Shown here one piece after another: positions 9,676-19,437 of a stretch of DNA of 64,000 nucleotides. The first letter of the stretch is position 1. The number at the start of each line of letters is the position of its first letter. Both the position numbers and the translations under genes were made by a program. The stretch lies in contig JBAOIR010000049.1 of NCBI GenBank assembly GCA_037045585.1, positions 1-64,000 of the forward strand, given 5' to 3'. Below the pieces are notes generated by a model. That model was not told the origin of the DNA, searched no databases, and saw only the letters and a list, made by a program, of their open reading frames with translations. The stretch comes from SSF14 sp037045585 (GTDB taxonomy: Bacteria > Actinomycetota > Acidimicrobiia > Acidimicrobiales > Microtrichaceae).

Positions 9676-10134
9676 TCAGCGCTGTGCTCGGAGTGCGTCG
9701 ATGATCGGGTGGAACACCGACACCAGCACCTTCGCCGCGTCGTCGTCCACGAACGAGGTGAACGCCCGCTCGACCCCGGCGAGATGCGCACTCGACGCGT
9801 CCTTCAGGCGGGCCCGACCCGTGTCGGTGAGCACCGCCCAGCGGACCCGGGCGTCGGCAGGATCGGGTTCGCGCCCGACGAGGCCGGCGGCGTCCAGCCG
9901 GTCGACCAACCGGGTGCAGTTCGAGCGGCTGAGCAGCACGGCGTCGGCCAGCTCGCTCATGCGCCGTCGACCCCCGGCCTCCGAGAGCTGGACGAGCACG
10001 TCGTACCAGCCCAGTGGAAGATCCCGCTGCGCCCGCAACTCGGCGTCGAGCAGCTCGGTCACGCGGGCGTGGACCTCGAGGAAGCTGCGCCATGCCTCCA
10101 GCTGGAGCGGGTGGGGTTCGCGCTCGGTCGCCAC
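9676..10134 (-). CDS. MarR-family transcriptional regulator
   Basis: Winged-helix repressor of 152 aa. Recognition region RRRMSELADAVLLSRSNCTRLVDRLDAAGLV and wing DPADARVRWAVLTDTGR match the family. The GTG start at 10134 was chosen because a TAGCAT box (10142-10147) lies exactly 7 nt upstream, giving a leaderless transcript. Divergent from a pirin gene; two identical palindromes between them (10167-10178 and 10200-10211) are the expected binding sites for autoregulation and for control of pirin. Effector unknown. Confidence 0.92.
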   Translation of the reverse strand: MATEREPHPLQLEAWRSFLEVHARVTELLDAELRAQRDLPLGWYDVLVQLSEAGGRRRMSELADAVLLSRSNCTRLVDRLDAAGLVGREPDPADARVRWAVLTDTGRARLKDASSAHLAGVERAFTSFVDDDAAKVLVSVFHPIIDALRAQR

Positions 10135-10166
10135 GACCGCGATGCTAGCAAGCGTCGAGCAATCGA

Positions 10167-10211
10167 TTGCACTTGCAATTACCTTCCTTCCTGGTATAGT
10201 TGCACTTGCAA
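10167..10211. promoter_or_regulatory. Tandem MarR operators and pirin promoter
   Basis: Two copies of TTGCACTTGCAA (5-bp arms around CT) at 10167-10178 and 10200-10211, centres 33 bp apart, about three helical turns. A plausible pirin promoter lies among them: TTGCAA (10173-10178), 16-nt spacer, TATAGT (10195-10200). One copy overlaps the -35 and the other abuts the -10, so a bound MarR dimer would block polymerase. Confidence 0.75.
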
Positions 10212-10232
10212 TCATCTCCGAGGGAGGTCGCC

Positions 10233-10988
10233 ATGACCGACACGAACACCACCACCAGCACCGCAGCGACGAGCGCCGCCATCGACATCCGCCGGGCCGA
10301 CACCCGCCCCCGCACGGAGCTGGGTTGGCTCGACGGTCGCCACAGCTTCAGCTTCGGGTCGCACTACGACCCGACCAACCTCGGCCACGGCCTCCTCATC
10401 GTCTCGAACGATGACCGGGTCGCCCCGGGCGGCGGCTTCGGCACTCATCCTCACCGCGACATGGAGATCGTCACCTGGGTCCTCGACGGACAGCTCGAGC
10501 ACCGTGACTCCGAGGGCAACGTCGGCCTCCTGTACCCGGGCCTCGCCCAGCGCATGTCGGCCGGCACCGGCATCCAGCACTCCGAGATGAATGCGTCGCG
10601 GAGTGTGCCGGTGCACCTCGTGCAGATGTGGGTCGTTCCCGCCGAAACGGGGATCCGCCCGGGGTACGAACAGCTCGATGTCAACGAGCGCCTCGACGCC
10701 GGCGGTCTCGTCCCCGTTGCCTCAGGCCGCGGCCATGAGGGCGCGATCACCATCCATCAGCCCGGCGCCGTCATGTGGGTCGGCCGCCTCCGCGACGGCG
10801 AGACCGTCGCCTTGCCCGACGCCCCGTACGTGCACCTCTTCGTCGCCCGCGGCTCGGTCTCGCTCGGCGGCGACACCCTCGTCGAAGGCGACGCCGCCCG
10901 CCTGACGGCAGCCGGTGCCGTCGACGTCACCGGCGTCGGCGACGCCGAGGTCATCGTCTGGGAGTCCGACCGCGACTCCGGCCGCTGA
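10233..10988 (+). CDS. Pirin family protein
   Basis: Bicupin of the pirin/YhhW family, 251 aa. The N-terminal cupin shows the metal-site motif THPHRDMEIVTWVLDG with GTGIQHSEMN downstream, giving His/His/His/Glu ligands. Members act as quercetin dioxygenases or redox-sensing regulators; the substrate here is unknown. The ATG at 10233 follows GAGGGAGG. It is divergent from the MarR gene and sits directly behind the twin operators, so it is the likely regulated target. Confidence 0.92.
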   Translation: MTDTNTTTSTAATSAAIDIRRADTRPRTELGWLDGRHSFSFGSHYDPTNLGHGLLIVSNDDRVAPGGGFGTHPHRDMEIVTWVLDGQLEHRDSEGNVGLLYPGLAQRMSAGTGIQHSEMNASRSVPVHLVQMWVVPAETGIRPGYEQLDVNERLDAGGLVPVASGRGHEGAITIHQPGAVMWVGRLRDGETVALPDAPYVHLFVARGSVSLGGDTLVEGDAARLTAAGAVDVTGVGDAEVIVWESDRDSGR

Positions 10989-11009
10989 CAGCCGGCCGAC
11001 CCGTCGAGG

Positions 11010-11987
11010 TCAGCCGCAGGCGTCACGACCGGCCGGGAGGGAGGCCACCAGAGGGCGGAGCACGTCGGGAGCGTTGGTGAACATGCCGTCGACACCGGCA
11101 GCGATCAGGCGGGTCATCTCCGCCGGGTCGTCGACGGTGTACGGGTGGACGTCGAGACACCGCGAGTGGGCCGCGTCGACGAGCGCCTCGTCGACGTTGC
11201 CGCTCGACGGGCCGACCCCCACGGCGTAGTCGCCGACCCCGTCGAGGATCGCCGGGTCCAGTGGCTCCCCACTGGTCACGAGGAGCAGGACGAGTGGCAA
11301 CTCGGGACGCAGCGAGTGGACGAGCTGCAGGCTCTCTGCGCTGAACGACTGGATGATCACGGATCGCTCGCTGTCGGCGGAGGTGTCGTCCACCGGCGGC
11401 CCGACCTCGTTCAGCACGTCGAGCAGCGCCTGCTCCATGCCAGGCTGGGCCTCGGGCGACTTGGTCTCGATGTAGAACCGGGCACGGCCGGCGTAGCGCT
11501 CGAGCACCTCGCGCAGCGTCGGGATCCGGAGCTGGGCGAACGCCGGATCGGCACGATCGGGGTGGGCGTCGTTGAACCAGGAGCCCACGTCACACGCGGA
11601 CAGTTGCACGAGCGTCTTCGACGCCACCGGGCCCGTGCACGCGTCGGCGGGGCCGCGAGCCGTGCGGTCGAGGATCGGGTCGTGCAACACGACCAGCTCG
11701 CCGTCCGCCGTCATCTGCAGGTCCTGCTCGATGTAGTCGGCGCCCTGGTCGAGGGCCAGGTCGTAGGACGCGAACGTGTGCTCGGGAGCGTACGCCGACG
11801 CGCCCCGATGGGCGATGACCAACGTGGACCGTGACACCGGCGGTGCCACGGTGGTGCTCGATGTCGAGGTCGAGCTGTCGCGTCGACTCGACGACGGTGC
11901 GCCGCCGGCACTCCCCGAGTTGTCCTCGCCCGAGCAACCGAGCGCAACGACGGTGAGCGCCAGGACCACCGCCGTCAGACGCCGCAT
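11010..11987 (-). CDS. Glycerophosphodiester phosphodiesterase lipoprotein
   Basis: GDPD-fold hydrolase that releases glycerol-3-phosphate from glycerophosphodiesters, 325 aa. Signal peptide with lipobox VVALGC, a Ser/Thr-rich linker, then the catalytic block IAHRGASAYAPEHT and EQDLQMTADGELVVLHD, carrying the conserved His pair and acidic metal ligands. The C-terminus includes VDGMFTNAPDVL, the usual family ending. It starts five bases after the cysS stop and is likely co-transcribed with it. Anchored outside the membrane. Confidence 0.92.
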   Translation of the reverse strand: MRRLTAVVLALTVVALGCSGEDNSGSAGGAPSSSRRDSSTSTSSTTVAPPVSRSTLVIAHRGASAYAPEHTFASYDLALDQGADYIEQDLQMTADGELVVLHDPILDRTARGPADACTGPVASKTLVQLSACDVGSWFNDAHPDRADPAFAQLRIPTLREVLERYAGRARFYIETKSPEAQPGMEQALLDVLNEVGPPVDDTSADSERSVIIQSFSAESLQLVHSLRPELPLVLLLVTSGEPLDPAILDGVGDYAVGVGPSSGNVDEALVDAAHSRCLDVHPYTVDDPAEMTRLIAAGVDGMFTNAPDVLRPLVASLPAGRDACG

Positions 11988-11991
11988 CGGA

Positions 11992-13347
<1,356 letters not shown>

Positions 13348-13466
13348 GGCCCGTACGGTAGTGGTGTTCCTCACCACCCCACGATCCGATTCCGGCTGGG
13401 TCGATCACCCCGACGTGCCCCACGGACTCGACACCGCGCCGACGACGGGTGGAAAATCGTCGGTCC

Positions 13467-14499
13467 ATGACTGCACCACTGCAAGCGCACCGCGACGGGA
13501 CGACCACGTTGCACGATGGCCGCGAGCTCGGCTGGGCCATCTTCGGTGACCCCGAGGGCGACACCGTGTTCTGGTTCCACGGCACGCCGGGCGCCCGCTC
13601 GCAGCTGCCCCACGACGCCGGGGCCCTGGCGGTCGAGCGTGGGTTGCGCATCGTGACGGTGGAGCGACCGGGAACGGGTGACTCGACGCCGCACGTCTAC
13701 GAGCAGATCGTGGAGTTCGCCGCCGACCTCCGCCAGGTCGCCGATCACCTCGACGCCGACGAGTTCGCGGTGGTCGGTCTTTCCGGCGGTGGACCCTACC
13801 TGTTGGCCGCCGCGCACGAGCTCGGCGACCGGATGCGAGCCGGCGTGGTGCTCGGTGGCATCGGCCCGACCCGGGGCGCCGACTCCATCGTCAGCCACAC
13901 GCTGCTTCTGGTGCCGGCCGCCGCCCTGCTGGAGCGGGTGCGCCGGCCGCTCGCGAGGGGGCTCCACGACGCGATCGACCTCGTGAAGCCGTACGCCGAT
14001 CCCGCCGTCGACATCTTCTTCCGGCTGCTGCCCGGCGACCGCGCCCACATGACCGCCCGCCCGCTCGACCGCCGCCAGTTCACTGCGGATCTGGTCGACG
14101 CCAACGATCGGTCGGGCATGGGTGCGGCCATCAACGACCTGATCCTGTTCGGCCGCCACTGGGGCTTCGAGCTCCGCAACGTGAAGGTCCCGATCGTGTT
14201 CTACGGCGGCAGCAGCGACATCATCGTGCCGTACCTCCACGCGGAACGGCAGTCCAAGGCGCGTCGCCGGCTCGCGCCTGCGCACCTACGAGGGCCGTGG
14301 CCACTTCGCCGGCTACACCACCCCCGCCGACATCCTCGACGACCTCCGCGAGCTCTGGCCGGCGACACCGGTCGTGACGGCGCCGCCGGCGAAGAAGGCG
14401 GTGGCGAAGAAGGCGGCCGCCAAGAAGGCACCGGCGAAGAAGGCGGCCGCCAAGAAGGCACCGGCGAAGAAGGCGGCCACCACGACCGCGGCCGGCTGA
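13467..14499 (+). CDS. Alpha/beta hydrolase with Lys/Ala-rich C-terminal tail (frameshift near 14265)
   Basis: Alpha/beta-hydrolase: oxyanion region WFHGTPGARSQ, nucleophile elbow VGLSGGGP, acid region near FYGGSSDIIVP. Around 14250-14275 the frame breaks; the next frame continues RTYEGRGHFAGYTTPADIL, the expected catalytic-His region, then a tail of AKKA/PAKKA repeats to a TGA at 14499. The tail resembles histone H1/HupB-type DNA-binding tails and is unusual on a hydrolase. Substrate not predictable. The ATG at 13467 begins MTAPLQAHRDG. Faces the DUF4279 gene tail to tail. Confidence 0.82.
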
Positions 14500-14500
14500 C

Positions 14501-14911
14501 CTAGCTCTTGCGACGCCCCGGCGGGTAGGCGTCGAGCACCACGTCGAGGCCGAGGTCGCCGGCCGCCGACAGCACCTTGCTGTCGAGCACCGCGCTGCGG
14601 TGGCGTTCGCCCGGCGAGAAGCTCAACCAGATCTCGACCGTCGCCGTGTCGACCAGTTGGCGCAACGGTTCCTTCCGGTCGCTCAGGTGCTCCATGAGGA
14701 TGTAGAGGTGGTCCTCGACGGGGGCGTTGGGGGACAGGCCCGACTCGAACATCCAGACCGAGAAGGCCGGCTCGCCCTCGGACGTGCGGGTGTTGGTGGC
14801 CCGGAGGCCCAGCAACTCGCCGATCTCGTCGGGGCTGAGGGTCTCGGACGCGATCCGCAGGGACGCCAAGGCCCACGGCTGGCCACCCAGGAGCTCCTCC
14901 GCTTCCATCAC
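14501..14911 (-). CDS. DUF4279 domain protein
   Basis: Small protein of 136 aa matching the DUF4279 pattern: SLRIASETLSPDEIGELLGL near the start, a central W/hydrophobic strand FSVWMFES and a helix DHLYILMEHL, ending in strands with LDVVLDAYPP. No catalytic motif, signal or membrane segment. Function unknown. The GTG at 14911 lies 7 nt from TAGGGT (14919-14924); an ATG immediately follows. It ends two bases from the hydrolase gene on the other strand. Confidence 0.7.
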   Translation of the reverse strand: MMEAEELLGGQPWALASLRIASETLSPDEIGELLGLRATNTRTSEGEPAFSVWMFESGLSPNAPVEDHLYILMEHLSDRKEPLRQLVDTATVEIWLSFSPGERHRSAVLDSKVLSAAGDLGLDVVLDAYPPGRRKS

Positions 14912-15019
14912 GCCGCGAACCCTAGTGCCGGTGCACCGCGAGCCAGTACGGCCATCGGTCGCCGGTCATGCTCACCGGAAAATGCTCAGGTCCCTCCCGA
15001 TCCGAACCGATGACACGAC

Positions 15020-16264
15020 GTGCGCGGAGACTCGGACTCCGCGACGAGGTCGTCCCTCGTCGGCACCGCGGCCATCGCCGGCCTCGGGGTGGCCGCGGTC
15101 GTGCTGGCCTTCGCACCGGACGCGCCGGTTGTTTCGGTCCTCATCACGGCGGCCTTCCTCGGCGGCAGCATCGCCGCCGTGGCCTACATCGGATTCGCCC
15201 GGCCCCTCCTCCACCAGCTGGCCGCCGAGCGAACGGGACGCGTCGCCGTCGACGCCGAGCTGCAACGGGCCCGGGCCCGCCGAGGGTTCGTCGAGCAACT
15301 CGACACGGCGATCGACATGGCCGACACCGAGGACGAGGCGATCGAGGTCGTCGGGCGCGCCCTCGCCCAACTCCTGCCCGAACGCGACAACTTCGTGCTG
15401 CTCGCTCCGCCGTCGGAGCCCCGCGTCACCTGGTCGATCCCGGCCGGACCCGACGGGCTCGAGGAGCCAACCAACCTCGGCGCAGCGCTCCGCTGCTCGG
15501 CGCTCAGCCTCGGCCGGACGGTGACCGCCGAGGCGTCCACCGAGCTCGACGCCTGCCCTCACCTCGTCCAGCACGGCTGGGAGGTCTCGTCGGTGTGCAT
15601 CCCCATCCGCATCGGCGAGCAGCACCTCGGTGTCGCGGACTCGGCGGGACCTGCCGGCGACCTGCCCGACGAGGAGGGCCGTCGTCTGCTGGAGCTCGTC
15701 ACCCGTCGGGTCGGCACCCGCATCGCCACGCTGCGCGCCGCCCGCACGACCAACGACCACGTGTCGCTCGACCCGCTCACCCGCCTGCCCAACCACACGG
15801 TCGTGAAGCGGCATCTGCGCGAGATCATGAGCGAGGGAACGACCTTCTCGGTGGCCTTCTGCGACGTGGACCGGTTCGCGGCGTACAACGAGGCGCACGG
15901 CAGCGACCAGGGAGACCGTGCCCTGCGCATCTACGCCGAGGTCATGGGCGCAACGCTGCGCCCGGGCGACCTCATCGCCCGCTACGACGGCGACCGGTTC
16001 CTCTGCCTCTTCCCCAACTGCACGGCCGAGCATGCAGCGTCGGCCATGGAGCGGGTGCGTGAGTCGCTCGTGCTGGAGCTGGCCCTCCACGAGCTCGCCC
16101 CCTTCACGGCGAGCGTCGGGGTCGTCGATTCGAGCGACGCGTCGACCGTCGACGAACTGCTCGAGGTCACCGATGTCGCGCTCGCCGTCGCGAAGCACGG
16201 CGGCGGCAACCGGGTGGTCATCGACGACTTCGACGAGATCCACCTGCTCGACGGCCCCCTCTAG
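15020..16264 (+). CDS. Membrane GAF-like and degenerate GGDEF domain protein
   Basis: 414 aa. Two membrane spans at about 12-32 and 38-58, a coiled region, a GAF-like sensor region (about 85-235), and a GGDEF fold beginning DPLTRLPNHTVVKRHL. The active loop reads YDGDRF instead of GGDEF, and the inhibitory RxxD site is not evident, so it probably does not make cyclic-di-GMP; it may bind nucleotide or act as a sensor. Monocistronic. No EAL or HD-GYP partner nearby. Confidence 0.85.
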   Translation: MRGDSDSATRSSLVGTAAIAGLGVAAVVLAFAPDAPVVSVLITAAFLGGSIAAVAYIGFARPLLHQLAAERTGRVAVDAELQRARARRGFVEQLDTAIDMADTEDEAIEVVGRALAQLLPERDNFVLLAPPSEPRVTWSIPAGPDGLEEPTNLGAALRCSALSLGRTVTAEASTELDACPHLVQHGWEVSSVCIPIRIGEQHLGVADSAGPAGDLPDEEGRRLLELVTRRVGTRIATLRAARTTNDHVSLDPLTRLPNHTVVKRHLREIMSEGTTFSVAFCDVDRFAAYNEAHGSDQGDRALRIYAEVMGATLRPGDLIARYDGDRFLCLFPNCTAEHAASAMERVRESLVLELALHELAPFTASVGVVDSSDASTVDELLEVTDVALAVAKHGGGNRVVIDDFDEIHLLDGPL

Positions 16265-16283
16265 GCACCGCTCGACGCCCGTC

Positions 16284-17103
16284 TCAGGCGCAGTGGGTCC
16301 CGTGGACCTTGCAGCGGGCCGAATGCCGGATCGGGCTGAGGCTGACCACCACGCGGCGACCACAGCGCACGCAGTAGCGGTCGAGATCGAGCGGCCGGGT
16401 GCAGCTGCTGTCGCACTCGGTCACCGGCTTGCCGCAGTAGCCGCAATGCAGCGGTGCGCGGCCGAGCGTCCACTCCACCAGCGCCGAGATCGACGTCAGC
16501 ACCGACAGGCCGTCACTGTCGGCCAGCCAGGCCCGGTTGCGGCGGTGCAGATCGTCGCCGTCGTCGTAGCGATTGAGGTACACCACTGCGTTCAACCCGA
16601 CCGCGGCGAGCCGCGAGCGAGAGGCGGACGGCGTTGATCGTGCCCAACCCGGCGTCGGCGACGAGCACCACGGCGTCAGGAGCGAGCGCGGCTGCGAGAT
16701 CGGCACCGTCGCCGTCGGCGGCCGCCGGCGAGGCCACCCCACCCGCCAACTCGACGAGCCCCACGTCGGTGGCCCGCGACCCCCACGAGGCCGTGACCTC
16801 ACCCACCAGCTCGCCGATCGTCGGCGGTTCCAGGCCCGTCGCCTCGGCGGCCATCGGCGGCGCCATCGGCACCGAGTACCGACGATGCGGCGGGCACACC
16901 GTGGTCGACGCCTCCTCCGTCGCAGCGGCCAGGAGATCGGCGTCGCTCGGGTCACCGGGACCGCCGGACTGCGCCGGCTTGCGGGCCTCCACTGCCCAGT
17001 GGTCCTCCACCAGTTCGGTCGCAAGCGCGGCGCTCACCCAGGTCTTGCCGATCTCGGTCGCCGTGCCGGCGACGACGACCAACCGGCGCGGTCGCTCGCT
17101 CAT
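16284..17103 (-). CDS. bioD: Dethiobiotin synthetase with Cys-rich C-terminal domain (frameshift near 16610)
   Basis: ATP-dependent ring closure of 7,8-diaminopelargonate to dethiobiotin. Walker A GTATEIGKTWVSAAL near the start, then ARKPAQSG, LVELAGGVASP, LVADAGLGTINA. The frame breaks near 16610; the neighbouring frame continues AAVGLNAVVYLNRYDD and HRRNRAWL, the normal BioD end. It then adds about 50 residues with CGYCGK, ECDSSC, YCVRCGRR and ARCKVHG. This tail resembles the small Cys-rich biotin synthase auxiliary protein (BsaP) of actinobacteria, which is normally a separate gene. Its ATG overlaps the bioF TGA (ATGA). BioD certain; tail identity inferred. Confidence 0.88.
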
Positions 17104-18302
17104 GCCGCGACCTCGGCGTCGAGCGTGACCCCCAGTGCGCCGAGCGCTGCGATCAGCTCGGCGACCTCGGTGGGTGTGTGCGCCGCCGAGACGGCGATGC
17201 GCAGCCTCGACGCTCCGACGGCGACGGTGGGAGGGCGGATCGCCGGCACGAGCAGGCCTCGCTCGAGCAGCGCTGCGCTGACGTCGAGCGCACGGCGTTC
17301 CTCGCCGAGGACGACCGGGACCACGGCGCTCACGTGACCTGGCAACAGCGCGTCGACGTTCGCCCGCAACGCCGCGGTGAGCGCGCTCCCCTCCTCCGAT
17401 CGCACGACGGCCAGCGCGGCGAGGGCAGCGGCGACAACCGACGGCGGCGATGCCGTCGAGAAGATGAACGATCGTGCGGTATTGCGGCACCAGTCGACGA
17501 GCGATCGCGGCCCGGCGACGAACCCGCCCAGGCTTCCCAGCGCCTTGGACAGCGTGCCCACGATCAGGATCTCGGCGTCCGACGAGGTCAGCGCGTCGGC
17601 ACCGTGCCCCGCGAACACGGCGTGGGCGTCGTCGACGACGAGGAGCGCACCCGTGGCCTGCGCCAGCTCGGCGAGTTCGAACAACGGCGCGACGTCGCCG
17701 TCCATCGAGAACACCGAGTCGGTGACGATCACCGACCGGCGACCGGCTGCACCATGCTCGACGATCGCTGCCCGGGCGGCCTCGACATCGTTGTGTGCGT
17801 ACACCGAGACGGGCACGCGGGCCTGACGGGTGCCGTCGATGATCGACGCGTGGTTCAGCGCGTCGCTGACCACGGCGATCGGCCGGCCGGTCGCCTCGCC
17901 GAGTCGCGTCAACGCGCCCACCACCCCGACGTTGGCGGCGTACCCGGAGGCGAAGAGGAGCGCCGCTTCGGAGTGCTTCCACTCGGCCAGCGCGGCCTCC
18001 AGCTCGTCGTGGACCGGCCGTGACCCGACGACGAGTCGAGACGCACCGCTACCGGTACCCCACTGCTCGGTCGCGGCCACCGACGCGGCGATCACCGACG
18101 GATGGCCACTGAGACCGAGATAGTCATTGGAGGCGAACTGCACCACCGGGCGACCGTCGGGCAACGACGTCCGGACGCCGTTGGCACCGAGGGTGCGGAT
18201 ATCGCGCCAGCGGTCCTCGGCTCGGACGCCCAAGCCGGCGACCTCGGCCGTCGCCGACCAGCTCTCGCCGCGCCGTCCGCTCTCGCCGAGTTCGGTTCCC
18301 AT
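17100..18302 (-). CDS. bioF: 8-amino-7-oxononanoate synthase
   Basis: PLP enzyme condensing pimeloyl-thioester with alanine, first step of biotin ring assembly. About 400 aa. Seen: FASNDYLGLSGHP, TGSGASRLVVG, SDALNHASIIDG, VTDSVFSMDGD, VVDDAHA (PLP Asp-x-x-His) and GTLSKALGSLGG, where Lys is the Schiff-base residue. The ATG at 18302 is preceded by GGGAGG. Translationally coupled to bioD and divergent from bioB-bioA; the 103-bp gap between the two units must hold both promoters, though I see no clear operator in it. Confidence 0.94.
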   Translation of the reverse strand: MGTELGESGRRGESWSATAEVAGLGVRAEDRWRDIRTLGANGVRTSLPDGRPVVQFASNDYLGLSGHPSVIAASVAATEQWGTGSGASRLVVGSRPVHDELEAALAEWKHSEAALLFASGYAANVGVVGALTRLGEATGRPIAVVSDALNHASIIDGTRQARVPVSVYAHNDVEAARAAIVEHGAAGRRSVIVTDSVFSMDGDVAPLFELAELAQATGALLVVDDAHAVFAGHGADALTSSDAEILIVGTLSKALGSLGGFVAGPRSLVDWCRNTARSFIFSTASPPSVVAAALAALAVVRSEEGSALTAALRANVDALLPGHVSAVVPVVLGEERRALDVSAALLERGLLVPAIRPPTVAVGASRLRIAVSAAHTPTEVAELIAALGALGVTLDAEVAA

Positions 18303-18405
18303 GCGTGCCTCCCGGTACCCTCTCCCCCACGAACGTCCGGGGCGGGACCGCCTCCGAACGTACCGGGCCGCACGCGGCCGAATCGACTCCAGCACCGAGG
18401 GCATC

Positions 18406-19437
18406 GTGACCGACACCTCCACCTTCTCCGCCGAGACCACCACCGACGACATCATCGCTGCCGCCCGCACGCGGCTCGTCGACGAAAGCGGCTGGCTCAC
18501 CCTCGACGAGGTCACGGCACTGTCGAAGCTGCCGACCAAGCGCCTCGGCGACCTCATGTCGCTGGCCCACGAGGTCCGGCTCGCTCGATGCGGGGACACC
18601 GTCGAGGTCGAGGGCATCTTGTCGGTCAAGACCGGCGGCTGCCCCGAGGACTGCCACTTCTGCAGCCAGTCAGCGCAGTTCGACACGCCCGTCGCAGCGA
18701 CACCGTTCCTCGACACCGAGGAGGTGCTGCAAGCAGCCCGCGAAACGGCCGAGCTCGGCGCCACCGAGTTCTGCATCGTGCTCGCCGTCCGCGGCCCCGA
18801 CGAGAAGACACTCCAGCGGATCCTCGAGCTCGTGCCGATCATCGGCGACGAGACCGGCCTCGACGTCGCCGTCTCGGCCGGCATCCTCGACGCCGACCAG
18901 GCCCGGCGCCTCGCCGAGGGCGGGGTCCACCGTTACAACCACAACCTCGAGACCTCCCGCAGCTACTTCCCCGAGGTCGTCAAGACCCACGGCTTCGACG
19001 AGCGGTGGGAGACCTGCGAGCTGGTCAAGGCCAACGACATGGAGCTGTGCTGCGGGGTCCTCCTCGGCATGGGCGAGTCCGACGACCAGCGCCTCGAGCT
19101 CATCGGTCATCTGCAGGAGCTGCGGCCCCAGGAGGTGCCCGTGAACTTCCTGAACCCGCGCCCCGGCACACCCCTCGAGCTCAAGCCCATCACCCCGGCC
19201 AAGGACGCCCTCAAGTGGGTGGCGTTGTTCCGCCTCGCCCTTCCGGAGGTCATCCTCCGCTACGCAGGTGGCCGCGAGATCACGCTCGGCGACATGCAGG
19301 AGGCCGGCATGACCGCCGGCATCAACGCACTCATCGTCGGCAACTACCTCACCACCCTCGGCCGTTCGCCCGACGAGGACCTCGACATGCTCGAGCGCCT
19401 GTCGATGCCGGTGGGAGCGCTCTCCAAGGTCGTCTAG
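18406..19437 (+). CDS. bioB: Biotin synthase
   Basis: Radical-SAM enzyme inserting sulphur into dethiobiotin, 343 aa. The [4Fe-4S] motif GGCPEDCHFCSQS (CxxxCxxC) is intact, as are the auxiliary-cluster region LETSRSYFP and the SAM-contact segments. The GTG at 18406 follows GAGG. The stop TAG overlaps the bioA GTG start by one base (TAGTG), so the pair is coupled. If the BioD tail is a BsaP-like domain, this synthase is its likely client. Confidence 0.95.
   Translation: MTDTSTFSAETTTDDIIAAARTRLVDESGWLTLDEVTALSKLPTKRLGDLMSLAHEVRLARCGDTVEVEGILSVKTGGCPEDCHFCSQSAQFDTPVAATPFLDTEEVLQAARETAELGATEFCIVLAVRGPDEKTLQRILELVPIIGDETGLDVAVSAGILDADQARRLAEGGVHRYNHNLETSRSYFPEVVKTHGFDERWETCELVKANDMELCCGVLLGMGESDDQRLELIGHLQELRPQEVPVNFLNPRPGTPLELKPITPAKDALKWVALFRLALPEVILRYAGGREITLGDMQEAGMTAGINALIVGNYLTTLGRSPDEDLDMLERLSMPVGALSKVV

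Noticed and set aside
14390..14480. Short tandem repeats GCGAAGAAGGCGG-like considered as CRISPR or VNTR
   Set aside because: They translate to the AKKA tail of the hydrolase in the frame that carries its catalytic-His region, and have no spacers.
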